A DNA stretch of 10,664 bases, taken from contig JAEXGP010000211.1 in NCBI GenBank assembly GCA_023450775.1, positions 1-10,664 of the forward strand. The letters run 5' to 3'. Shown here piece after piece: positions 1 to 5,988 of the stretch (the first letter of the stretch is position 1; every line of letters starts with the position of its first letter). A program made the translations under genes and the position numbers. The notes under the pieces were generated by a model. It made no database searches. It saw only the letters and a program-made list of their open reading frames with translations, and was not told the origin of the DNA. Origin of the DNA: Actinomycetes bacterium (GTDB lineage Bacteria > Actinomycetota > Acidimicrobiia > Acidimicrobiales > Microtrichaceae).

Positions 1-156
1 GCCCTGCTGCGCTGCGGGCCCAACGCGGCGCGCCACACGGTCGTCGCCGGGCGCGTCGTCGTGCGCGACGGCCGGCTCACGCACCCCGGCGTGGACGAGC
101 AGCTCGCGACGCACCGGCGCGTCGCCACGCGCTGGCAGTCGTCCCTCCTGGGCTGA
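1..156 (+). CDS. Amidohydrolase family protein, C-terminal fragment (5' end outside window)
   Basis: Frame 1 is open from the first base to a TGA at 154-156, giving the last 51 residues of a protein that starts upstream of the window. The segment HTVVAGRVVVRDGRL is the typical last beta-strand pair of TRZ/ATZ-type (AtzA/TrzN, SAH/MTA and 8-oxoguanine deaminase-like) amidohydrolases, where a 'V-x-G-x-x-V' turn ends the small beta-sandwich domain. A short helical tail ending in WQSSLLG follows. The catalytic metal ligands would lie upstream and cannot be seen, so substrate and completeness are unknown. The gene is convergent with the oxygenase operon on the other strand, which begins with another amidohydrolase of the same superfamily (2085-3509). 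The two may serve related substrates, but that is only inference. Confidence 0.7.
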   Translation, partial: ALLRCGPNAARHTVVAGRVVVRDGRLTHPGVDEQLATHRRVATRWQSSLLG

Positions 157-163
157 CCACGCC

Positions 164-210
164 GATCTTGTACGCCACGCGCCACCTGGGCGACGTCGGC
201 GTACAAGATC
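164..210. terminator. Perfect 13-bp inverted repeat downstream of the partial amidohydrolase (element A)
   Basis: Arms gatcttgtacgcc (164-176) and ggcgtacaagatc (198-210) are perfect reverse complements separated by 21 nt. The repeat starts 7 nt after the amidohydrolase stop, in a 3'-to-3' intergenic gap, so a terminator or transcript-end hairpin is the simplest reading. There is no U-tract, and the loop is longer than in a classical intrinsic terminator. It is a relative of element B at 218-276, with the same spacing and a shared gggcgac in the loop. Confidence 0.55.
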
Positions 211-217
211 CATGAGC

Positions 218-276
218 CCCGTCGAACTCGTACGTGACCGACCGCATGGGCGACCGGGGAGTACAAGTTCGACGGG
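218..276 (-). terminator. 16-bp imperfect inverted repeat downstream of the oxygenase operon (element B)
   Basis: Left arm 218-233 and right arm 261-276 pair over 16 positions around a 27-nt loop. On the plus strand one position is a C/A mismatch. On the minus strand the same position is a G-U wobble, so a minus-strand RNA forms an unbroken stem. It lies 30 nt beyond the stop codon of the minus-strand 2OG oxygenase (307), which fits a role at the 3' end of that transcript. It has the same layout as element A. Confidence 0.55.
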
Positions 277-306
277 AGGCGCGGGCCCGACGACCAGGAC
301 CGCCGG

Positions 307-1371
307 TCAGCCGAAGGCCCGGTCCCCGACCGTGTCGACCTCGAACTCGGACGCCTGCAGGGTCCGCGGCCCGAGCAGCTTGGCCATCAGGTGTTCGCCG
401 GCCAGCACCGGCGGGTACTTGGCCGGGTGCTCGTCGTCGCAGCACGTCGGAAGGCACTCGACGAGGGCGTCGTGGTCGCCGTCCAGGAAGAACGCCGCGG
501 AGCGGCGCAGCGCGGGCCCGTCGGTCCGCGACGGCGGCGGGACCACGCGGTGCAGCGTCGAACGCCAGCGGTCGTTGGTCCACTCCGCCAGCAGGTCGCC
601 CAGGTTGACCAGGTACGCGCCGTCGACCGGCTGCACGCCGTGCCACTCGCCATCGGGGCCCAGCACCTCCAGCCCGGGCACCTGGTCGCCGTAGAGCACG
701 GTCACGATGCCGTAGTCGGTGTGGGCACCCATGCGCATCTGCTCGGGCAGCGGCTCGGGCGATCCCGGCGGCCGCTCGTAGCGGATCATCCGAAGGGTCT
801 CGGTGGGATGGCGGCACCGCTCGACGAAGAACTCCTCGTCCACGCCGAGGGCGACGGCGAAGATGCGGGTCAGGCGCAGCGCAAGATCCGCGACCGCGTC
901 GAAGTACGTGACGACCGGCTCGCGCATGGAGGGCAGCGCGGACGGCCAGATGTTCGGCGCATGCAACCGGTGACGTTCCACCGCGACCGCCGGGTCGGAC
1001 TCGTCGACGACGTCGCGGCCGATGTTGAACGCCTCGAACAGGTCGGGCGGCGCGTCGGCGCCCAGGCTGTACACGAGCGACTCCGTGCCGAGCGGCGCCC
1101 ACCCGCGGTTCACCTCCGCGGACGGCGGCAGGGTCTCGGACTTGGCCTCGGCCGGCAGTGCGAAGAACTCGTCGCAGGCGTCGAGCATCCCCTGGATGGT
1201 CGCGTCCGGGACGCCGTGGCCGACCACCTGCATGAACCCGACCCGGCGCAGGGCGTGGTCGACCTCACGGATCACCGAGATCCGGGCCTCGGGGTCGCCG
1301 GTGGACCAACCCGAGACGTCCACCACCGGGACCTCGAACGGCCCGGGTCGATCGGTGGGTGCTGACAGCAC
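307..1371 (-). CDS. 2-oxoglutarate/Fe(II)-dependent oxygenase, isopenicillin N synthase family
   Basis: The 354-residue protein has the usual length for the IPNS-like/2OG-Fe(II) dioxygenase family. Seen in the sequence: an N-terminal DIOX_N-type region (VPVVDVSGW near 15-22, GFMQVVGHGVP at 45-55), the iron-binding HxD of MGAHTDYG (H217, D219), the distal histidine in STLHRVV (H274), and R289-x-S291 in LRRSAAFF, which in this family binds 2-oxoglutarate. All facial-triad residues are present, so an active enzyme is likely. Family knowledge allows hydroxylation, desaturation or ring formation; the substrate cannot be read from sequence. The GTG start is preceded by GAGG with 5-nt spacing (complement of 1377-1380) and lies 9 nt after the stop of the ferritin-like gene, so it is the third gene of the 3509-to-307 operon. 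Hairpin element B follows the stop. Confidence 0.88.
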   Translation of the reverse strand: MLSAPTDRPGPFEVPVVDVSGWSTGDPEARISVIREVDHALRRVGFMQVVGHGVPDATIQGMLDACDEFFALPAEAKSETLPPSAEVNRGWAPLGTESLVYSLGADAPPDLFEAFNIGRDVVDESDPAVAVERHRLHAPNIWPSALPSMREPVVTYFDAVADLALRLTRIFAVALGVDEEFFVERCRHPTETLRMIRYERPPGSPEPLPEQMRMGAHTDYGIVTVLYGDQVPGLEVLGPDGEWHGVQPVDGAYLVNLGDLLAEWTNDRWRSTLHRVVPPPSRTDGPALRRSAAFFLDGDHDALVECLPTCCDDEHPAKYPPVLAGEHLMAKLLGPRTLQASEFEVDTVGDRAFG

Positions 1372-1380
1372 GATCGCCTC

Positions 1381-2088
1381 TCAGACCAGCGGGCTCGGAT
1401 CGTCGAGGTCGCCGAGGCCCAGGCGGGCCATGCGGCGGTTGTACGCGATGCGACCGGCCTGCTCCAGCTCGAACGTGCGCACCGTGCGCTCCCGGACCCG
1501 CTCCCAGTCGCCGTCGTCGCGGCAGTACGTGACGAGCACCTGCTTCCCCAGGTGCAGGTGGAACTGCTCGTCGGGGATGATCCGGTCGAAGATCTTCTGC
1601 ACGTCCGCTGGCAGCCGCGGCCGGACCTCCAGGAACGCCTGGCAGGCGCCCGACTCGCCGGTCACGTTGTGGGCGGCGACCCGCTCGACGGTGTCCGCGC
1701 CCGAGGGGTACCAGACGTCGAGCCACTCCTCCCACTCGGGCTCGGGGGTCCAGTTGTCGAGCGACGTGACCCCGCGGCGGGACAGCGCCCGCATGCAGTA
1801 CTCGTAGTGGTTCGCCTCGTCCTCGACCTGCTGGGCCAGGAGCACGAACGCGTCGCGCTCCGGCGTGTCGGCCAGCCAACGCCCGATGAACTCCGCGGCC
1901 CGCTTCTCGTAGTACGCCTGGAAGCACAGGTACTCGATGAGCTCGGGCTCCGACATGGGGCGGTTGAAGAACGTGCCGCCGTCCGAGTCGTCCAGCTCCG
2001 AGCGACGGCGCTCCAGATCCTCGATCAGCTCGTCGTAGCGGACCTGCGCCTCCTGGGGGTCGGGCCGCTGGTCCAGGGTCGTGCTCAC
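1381..2088 (-). CDS. Ferritin-like di-iron domain protein
   Basis: A 235-residue, mostly helical protein. It carries two ExxH pairs typical of ferritin-like di-iron four-helix bundles: E91-A-N-H94 in VEDEANHYEYC and E174-Q-F-H177 in IIPDEQFHLHLGKQ. E61 in YYEKRAAEFIGRW can supply the single glutamate of helix 1, and E145 or E154 that of helix 3. The spacing fits one complete di-iron site. Family members range from rubrerythrin-like and ferritin-like proteins to di-iron oxygenases; I cannot choose between them. The start is GTG at 2088, whose GTGA overlaps the TGA stop of the upstream amidohydrolase, so translation is probably coupled. The 2OG oxygenase follows 9 nt after its stop. Its place between a hydrolase and an oxygenase suggests a catalytic role in the same pathway rather than iron storage (inference). 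Confidence 0.8.
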   Translation of the reverse strand: MSTTLDQRPDPQEAQVRYDELIEDLERRRSELDDSDGGTFFNRPMSEPELIEYLCFQAYYEKRAAEFIGRWLADTPERDAFVLLAQQVEDEANHYEYCMRALSRRGVTSLDNWTPEPEWEEWLDVWYPSGADTVERVAAHNVTGESGACQAFLEVRPRLPADVQKIFDRIIPDEQFHLHLGKQVLVTYCRDDGDWERVRERTVRTFELEQAGRIAYNRRMARLGLGDLDDPSPLV

Positions 2089-3509
2089 GGGACGGGTACC
2101 TCGCTCTCGTGGGTGTGGGCGGCGACGTCGGCCAGGCGGGCGGCGTCGCGTTCCGCCAGGTAGACGTCCCGGCGGTCGAACAGCTCCTCGGCCGCGGCCT
2201 GCGCCTCGGCCATGACGTCGGCGACGTCGACGGTCAGCACCTCGCCGCCGGCGACCAGGCGGTGCCCGTCGACCCAGACCGAGTCGACGTCGTGGCCCGA
2301 GGCGGTGAAGACCAGGTGGGCCGCCACGTTGGACCACCGCCCGTGCAGCACGGGGGTGAAGTGGGGCTGGTGCAGGTCGACGGTGATCACGTCGGCCCGC
2401 TTGCCGACCTCGAGCGTGCCGGTGATGCCGTCCAGGCCCAGGGCCCGGGCGCCGTCGCGGGTGGCCAGGTCCAGGACGTCCCACGGGTCCCCGGTGGTCG
2501 GATCGAGCGTGGTGACCTTGGCCAGGAGCGACGCGAACTTCATCTCCTCGACGATGTCGAGGTTGTTGTTCTCCTTCTCGCCGTCCGAGCCGATGCCGAC
2601 CGCGATGCCGGCGGTGCGCATGTCGGCTACCCGGGCCGGACCGGACGAGAGCTTCATGTTCGAGCACGGGCAGTGCACGGCGCTGGTGCCGGTCTGCGCG
2701 AGCAGTTCGATCTCCCGGTCGTCCAGCCACACGCAGTGGGCGATGACCGTGTGATCGGAGAGGATGCCGCGGTTGTAGAACTCCTCGACCGGCCGGCGTC
2801 CGAACCGGCGCAGCGACTCCTGCACCTCCCAGATGCTCTCGGAGGTGTGGGTGTGGATGCCGGTGTCGTACTCGAGCGCGATCTCGGCGGCCCGGCGGAA
2901 CGCCTCGGGCGAGCAGTAGAAGAGGTGCTCGAGCCCGACCCAGGTGCGCACCCGGCCCTCGGACGCGGTGCGATGGGTGCGGAGCAGGTCGAGGTTGGTC
3001 TCGAGCGTCTCGAAGTAGTCGTAGCCGGGGAGGTCCGCCACGTAGGGCACGAGCGTGGCCCGGACGCCGAGCTCGTCGGCCACCTCGGCCGAGCCCTGCA
3101 TGAAGCGCCACATGTCCATGACCGACGTGGTCCCGAAGCGCAGACCCTCGGTGTAGGCGAGCCGGCTCGCCGCCTTGGCGATCTCGGGCGTCATCACCTT
3201 GTGGGCCGGGTCCACGTAGTTCTCGAGCCAGTCCCAGAGGGACATCGACTCGGCGGTGCCCCGCAGCAGACCCGAGTGGAGGTGGCCGTTGTGCAGCCCC
3301 GGGAGGACGGCCATGCCGGTCGCGTCCACCACCTCGGCGCCCGCCGCTGCGGGGTGGGCGTCGACCTCCTCGACCGTCCCGACGGCGACGATCGTGTCGT
3401 CGACGAACAGCACCGAGCCGGGGTCGAGGACGACCTTGCTCCCCTCCATCGGGAGCACGATCCCGTTGCGCAGCAGCGTGGTGGTCACGTCCGTCGACGC
3501 TCGCAGCAT
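2085..3509 (-). CDS. Metal-dependent amidohydrolase (TRZ/ATZ, AtzA/MTA-SAH deaminase-like)
   Basis: A 474-residue protein of the length usual for this group of amidohydrolases. Seen in order: beta-strand opening TLLRNGIVLPM (11-21); the metal motif GLHNGHLHSG with H76 and H78; HTHTS with H219/H221; the HCV histidine H258; and D309 in IGSDGEKENNNLDIVEEM. The last is the 'SDG...NN(L)DxxEEM' block typical of the deaminase/chlorohydrolase branch. The C-terminal GTLEVGKRADVITVDL (364-379) is the family's closing sandwich domain. It should hydrolyse a C-N, or C-halogen, bond on a purine-, triazine- or similar ring compound, but the substrate is not recognisable. It is the first gene of a three-gene operon. 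ATG at 3509 was chosen; GTG at 3488 (giving MTTTLLRNG) is an equally fair alternative by family N-termini, and neither has a clear Shine-Dalgarno. Confidence 0.87.
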   Translation of the reverse strand: MLRASTDVTTTLLRNGIVLPMEGSKVVLDPGSVLFVDDTIVAVGTVEEVDAHPAAAGAEVVDATGMAVLPGLHNGHLHSGLLRGTAESMSLWDWLENYVDPAHKVMTPEIAKAASRLAYTEGLRFGTTSVMDMWRFMQGSAEVADELGVRATLVPYVADLPGYDYFETLETNLDLLRTHRTASEGRVRTWVGLEHLFYCSPEAFRRAAEIALEYDTGIHTHTSESIWEVQESLRRFGRRPVEEFYNRGILSDHTVIAHCVWLDDREIELLAQTGTSAVHCPCSNMKLSSGPARVADMRTAGIAVGIGSDGEKENNNLDIVEEMKFASLLAKVTTLDPTTGDPWDVLDLATRDGARALGLDGITGTLEVGKRADVITVDLHQPHFTPVLHGRWSNVAAHLVFTASGHDVDSVWVDGHRLVAGGEVLTVDVADVMAEAQAAAEELFDRRDVYLAERDAARLADVAAHTHESEVPVP

Positions 3510-3521
3510 CGACGGGAACGG

Positions 3522-3536
3522 TCAACAGACTGTTGA
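3522..3536. promoter_or_regulatory. Perfect 15-bp palindrome in a divergent promoter gap (candidate operator)
   Basis: The sequence tcaacag-a-ctgttga is a perfect 7+1+7 palindrome in the 103-bp gap between the divergent amidohydrolase operon (minus, start 3509) and the GNAT gene (plus, start 3613). Its position 13 nt upstream of the amidohydrolase start fits a repressor operator, of the kind bound by TetR or GntR proteins. A weak minus-strand promoter can be drawn around it (GTGAAA, 17-nt spacer, GACCGT). The regulator is not in the window. Confidence 0.5.
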
Positions 3537-3612
3537 TCCGTTTCACGCTCCGTTCACACGTTCGGCGGGCTGCGGCCAAACCGCTCGTCCCCGCCGGGCG
3601 GACCCCGGCACG

Positions 3613-4458
3613 ATGTCGTCCATGACGGACCTGCACGACGACGAGCTGGCGGCGCTGGGGCACCTGAACCGGTGGGAGTTCGAGCGGGCGCTGGCCCGCT
3701 GGTCCGGCACCCGCGGCTCGGTGGTCGAGCGCGACGGCGTGCTGAGCTGGTCGAGCGCGTCGGACTTCCCGGTACTGCTCAACGGTGCCGCCGTGCTCGA
3801 TCCCCGGGTCGATCCCACCGAGGCGGTCCGGGTGGCGATCGAGCGGTTCGACGCCCTGGGCCGCGGGTTCTGCATGCCGCTGCGCGACCGCGACCCTCTC
3901 GACGAGGCCGTCCGCTCGGCCGCGCTGGACGAGGGACTGGTCGCGCTGTCGGGGGCGCCGGAGATGGCGGTCACCGCGCCGGTCGAGGACCGGGCCCCCG
4001 GCGACGGCGTGGAGCTCCGGTGGCTCGACGACGTGTCCGCCGCTGGTTCGGGGACGTCGGAGGTGTCGGTCGACGACTTCGTCGCCATCTCCGACTCGGC
4101 GTACCAGAGCCTGGGCATGCCGGCGGGAACGCTGCACACCGCCGTGACCGCGCCGCACCTCATCGACGTGCCCGGGACCACGGTCGTCCTCGCGCTCCTC
4201 GACGGCGCGCCGGCGGGCACCGCCATGGGCCTGCTGAGCCACGGCATCGCCGGCGTCTACTTCGTGGGCACGCTGGAGCAAGCGCGGGGCCGCGGCGTGG
4301 GCGACCTGGTCACGCGGGCGGTCACCAACCGCGCCTTCGACGAGGGGGCCCGAGCGGTGACGCTGCAGGCGTCGTCGATGGGCGAGGCGATCTACCAGCG
4401 GATGGGCTACCGGGAGCTGTACCGCTACACGACCTACGTGCGGTTCCCGTCAGCCTGA
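3613..4458 (+). CDS. GNAT family N-acetyltransferase
   Basis: A 281-residue protein. The C-terminal half is a clear GNAT fold: YFVGTLEQARGRGVGDLV holds the acetyl-CoA pyrophosphate-binding loop Q223-x-x-G-x-G (QARGRGVG, 223-230). It is followed by the helix TRAVTNRAFDEGARAVTLQ and the closing motif EAIYQRMGYREL (258-269) that packs on CoA. The N-terminal about 130 residues (MSSMTDLHDDELAALGHLNR onward) are less typical; they may be a degenerate second GNAT half, since many proteins of this length are tandem GNATs. The acceptor substrate is unknown. Two in-frame ATGs (3613 and 3622) are possible starts and neither has a strong Shine-Dalgarno. It is divergent from the amidohydrolase operon and convergent with the pterin dehydratase gene. 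Confidence 0.82.
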   Translation: MSSMTDLHDDELAALGHLNRWEFERALARWSGTRGSVVERDGVLSWSSASDFPVLLNGAAVLDPRVDPTEAVRVAIERFDALGRGFCMPLRDRDPLDEAVRSAALDEGLVALSGAPEMAVTAPVEDRAPGDGVELRWLDDVSAAGSGTSEVSVDDFVAISDSAYQSLGMPAGTLHTAVTAPHLIDVPGTTVVLALLDGAPAGTAMGLLSHGIAGVYFVGTLEQARGRGVGDLVTRAVTNRAFDEGARAVTLQASSMGEAIYQRMGYRELYRYTTYVRFPSA

Positions 4459-4482
4459 CCTGATCGACCCGATCTGACCTGA

Positions 4483-4512
4483 CCCGGCCTGGCCGTGCCG
4501 GCGCTGGCCGGG
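4483..4512. terminator. Bidirectional terminator-like hairpin
   Basis: Arms cccggcc (4483-4489) and ggccggg (4506-4512) pair perfectly around a 16-nt, itself GC-rich, loop. The repeat lies in the 69-bp gap between the converging GNAT (plus) and pterin dehydratase (minus) genes. It has no U-tract on either strand. The short direct repeat ctgacctga just upstream (from 4455 and from 4475) has no obvious role. Confidence 0.45.
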
Positions 4513-4527
4513 CGGGGCCCCGGGCGT

Positions 4528-4833
4528 TCAGTCCGAGCCGCAGTCGCGTGCCAGGTCCGACATCCGCCGAGCCAGCTCGACGTCGAGCTCCGTGATCCCG
4601 CCCGCGTCGTGGGTGGCCAGATCCACGACGACCAGGTTGTAGGAGTTCGACCAGTCGGGGTGGTGGTCCATGGCCTGCGCCACCGTCGCCACCGCGGCCA
4701 TGAAACCGAAGGCCCGGCTGAAGTCCGAGAACCGGAGCTCGCGGTGGAGGCGCCCGTCGAGGAGCGCCCACTCGGGCAGGTCGGCCAGCGCGGCGGCGAG
4801 CTCGTCGTCCGACAGGGGTTGCGGTCGAGCCAT
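4528..4833 (-). CDS. Pterin-4a-carbinolamine dehydratase (4a-hydroxytetrahydrobiopterin dehydratase)
   Basis: A 101-residue protein, the usual size of the PCD/DCoH family. The family signature is complete: AMDHHPDWSNSYNLVVVDLATHD gives H57-H58-P59, W61, Y65 and H75, with D84 in GGITELD. H57, H58 and H75 correspond to the catalytic histidines of the family. It dehydrates 4a-hydroxytetrahydropterin, recycling the cofactor of aromatic amino acid hydroxylases; no such hydroxylase is in the window, so its partner here is unknown. The ATG at 4833 is preceded by TAGCCT with a 7-nt gap, which fits a leaderless transcript. It is divergent from the LLM oxidoreductase and convergent with the GNAT gene. 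Confidence 0.9.
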   Translation of the reverse strand: MARPQPLSDDELAAALADLPEWALLDGRLHRELRFSDFSRAFGFMAAVATVAQAMDHHPDWSNSYNLVVVDLATHDAGGITELDVELARRMSDLARDCGSD

Positions 4834-4840
4834 GCGCGGG

Positions 4841-4846
4841 AGGCTA
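4841..4846 (-). promoter_or_regulatory. -10 box for a leaderless pterin dehydratase transcript
   Basis: On the minus strand TAGCCT (TANNNT) ends 7 nt before the ATG at 4833, the spacing expected if transcription starts at or next to the start codon. No Shine-Dalgarno is needed and none is seen. The -35 region is not recognisable. Confidence 0.45.
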
Positions 4847-4920
4847 CGCCCGCCGGCCGGTCCGCGGTCGGCCGAGGTCGGGGGGCCTTCGACGCACCCG
4901 GCTCGCCCCGTGGCGGGCGC

Positions 4921-4926
4921 TAGGTT
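4921..4926 (+). promoter_or_regulatory. -10 box for a leaderless LLM oxidoreductase transcript
   Basis: TAGGTT (TANNNT) ends 8 nt before the ATG at 4935, placing the expected transcription start within about one base of the start codon. There is no Shine-Dalgarno between them. No convincing -35 is visible at the 17-nt spacing. Confidence 0.42.
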
Positions 4927-4934
4927 CGCCGCCC

Positions 4935-5906
4935 ATGGAGCTGAGCTGTGCCTTCCCGCCCCGTCCCGACCTCGTCGAACTGGTCGTGCTGGCCGAGGAG
5001 CTCGGCTACGAGCGGGCGTGGGTGTACGACTCGCCCGGGCTCTACGGCGACGTGTGGATGGCGCTGGCGCGCTGTGCGGACGCCACCTCGCGGATCGGGC
5101 TCGGACCGGGGGTGCTGGTCCCGTCGCTGCGCCACCCCATGGTCAACGCGGCGGCGACCGCGGAGCTGGCCCGGTTGGCGCCGGGCCGGGTGGCGGTGGC
5201 GCTCGGGACCGGGTTCACGGGTCGGTTCGTGATGGGCCAGCAGCCCATGACGTGGGCCGCGACCGAGGAGTACCTGCGTCAGTTCGTCGGCCTGCTGCGG
5301 GGCGAGACCGTGGAGATCGACGGCGCCCTCTGCCGGATGATCCACCCCGACGGCTTCGTGGCCGACCGGCCGGTGGACGTCGACGTGATCGTCGGTGCCA
5401 ACGGGCCGAAGGGGCTCGGCGTGGCCGCGGCGATCGGGGCCGACGGCGTGATGTCGATCTTCGGCGGTCAGGAGGGCTGGGACCGCTGCGCGCTGCTGGG
5501 CTACGGGACCGTGCTCGAGGACGGCGAGCCGCTCGACTCGGAGCGGGTGATGGACGCCGCCGGGCCGGGAGGGGCCGTGGTGTTCCACGGCATGTACGAG
5601 GCCGGCCCGGAGCTGCTCGACGGGTTCGAGGGCGGCGCCACCTGGCGGGCCGCGATCGAGGAGTTCCCCGAGGCGGAGCGCCACCTCCACACCCACGAGG
5701 GCCACTTCGCCTTCATGACCGATCGGGACCGGGCAGCGGTCACGCCCGACCTGGTCGCCGCGACGACCTGGACGGGCACGGCCGACGAGCTCCGGGCCCG
5801 GCTGGCCGACACCGAGGCGGGCGGCGTGAGCGAGTTCGTGTACGCGCCGATGGGGTCGGACCCGGCCCGCGAGCTCCGAGCCTTCCGCTCCCTCCTCGCG
5901 AGATAG
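4935..5906 (+). CDS. LLM-class flavin/F420-dependent oxidoreductase
   Basis: A 323-residue protein with the bacterial-luciferase-like TIM-barrel pattern. AEELGYERAWVYDSP (20-34) is the N-terminal strand-helix pair, RIGLGPGVLVPSLRHPMVNA (53-72) the block that in F420-dependent members lines the cofactor pocket, GRVAVALGTGFTGR (84-97) the next barrel strand, TWAATEEYLRQFVGLLRGE (106-124) the hallmark helix, and VIVGANGPKGLGVAAAIGADG (151-171) the phosphate-binding region. Such enzymes use reduced F420 or FMN to reduce or oxygenate small molecules; similarity to methylene-tetrahydromethanopterin reductase-type proteins favours F420, but this is inference. The substrate is unknown. It is divergent from the pterin dehydratase across about 100 bp. 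The 41-nt structured repeat begins at the base after its TAG. Confidence 0.86.
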   Translation: MELSCAFPPRPDLVELVVLAEELGYERAWVYDSPGLYGDVWMALARCADATSRIGLGPGVLVPSLRHPMVNAAATAELARLAPGRVAVALGTGFTGRFVMGQQPMTWAATEEYLRQFVGLLRGETVEIDGALCRMIHPDGFVADRPVDVDVIVGANGPKGLGVAAAIGADGVMSIFGGQEGWDRCALLGYGTVLEDGEPLDSERVMDAAGPGGAVVFHGMYEAGPELLDGFEGGATWRAAIEEFPEAERHLHTHEGHFAFMTDRDRAAVTPDLVAATTWTGTADELRARLADTEAGGVSEFVYAPMGSDPARELRAFRSLLAR

Positions 5907-5947
5907 GGGTGCACAGCGACATCCCTTGTCGCTTCTCCGACCAGAGA
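5907..5947 (+). repeat. 41-nt structured 3' element, copy 1 (after LLM oxidoreductase)
   Basis: It begins at the base following the TAG of the LLM gene and matches the complement of 7070-7110 at 38 of 41 positions. Contents: a gtgcac palindrome, a hairpin cgaca/tgtcg with loop tccct (extended to 7 bp in this copy, agcgaca/tgtcgct), then a second hairpin ttctc/gagaa. It is not followed by a U-tract. A short ttctg match continues just beyond the core. Confidence 0.75.
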
Positions 5948-5968
5948 ATTCTGCCGCGACGGGACCGG

Positions 5969-5986
5969 CCCGCCGCGCCCGGCGGG
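5969..5986 (-). terminator. GC hairpin 3' of the acetamidase gene
   Basis: cccgcc (5969-5974) and ggcggg (5981-5986) form a 6-bp stem with a 6-nt loop, only 2 nt past the stop codon of the minus-strand acetamidase gene. It has no U-tract, so it is a weak terminator candidate. On the minus strand, copy 1 of the 41-nt element lies further downstream in antisense orientation. Confidence 0.4.
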
Positions 5987-5988
5987 TC

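Noticed and set aside
77..1102. 341-codon minus-strand open frame running through the hairpin pair and the partial amidohydrolase
   Set aside because: Its product is arginine-rich GC-driven sequence, while the overlapping frame (307-1371) has intact 2OG oxygenase motifs.
2109..3536. 475-codon plus-strand open frame opposite the amidohydrolase
   Set aside because: It is the antisense shadow of a gene with complete metal-binding motifs. Its own translation is low-complexity and rich in V, G, D, H and R with no recognisable fold.
1381..4281. Very long minus-strand open frame (966 codons) spanning ferritin-like, amidohydrolase and GNAT genes
   Set aside because: Only its last 235 residues have family motifs. 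The upstream part is an arginine/glycine-rich shadow of the amidohydrolase and GNAT genes, and the real start is the GTG at 2088.
5907..5953. Integron attC or transposon end as the identity of the 41-nt element
   Set aside because: It does not contain the RYYYAAC/GTTRRRY core sites of attC, and no integrase, transposase or target-site duplication is visible.
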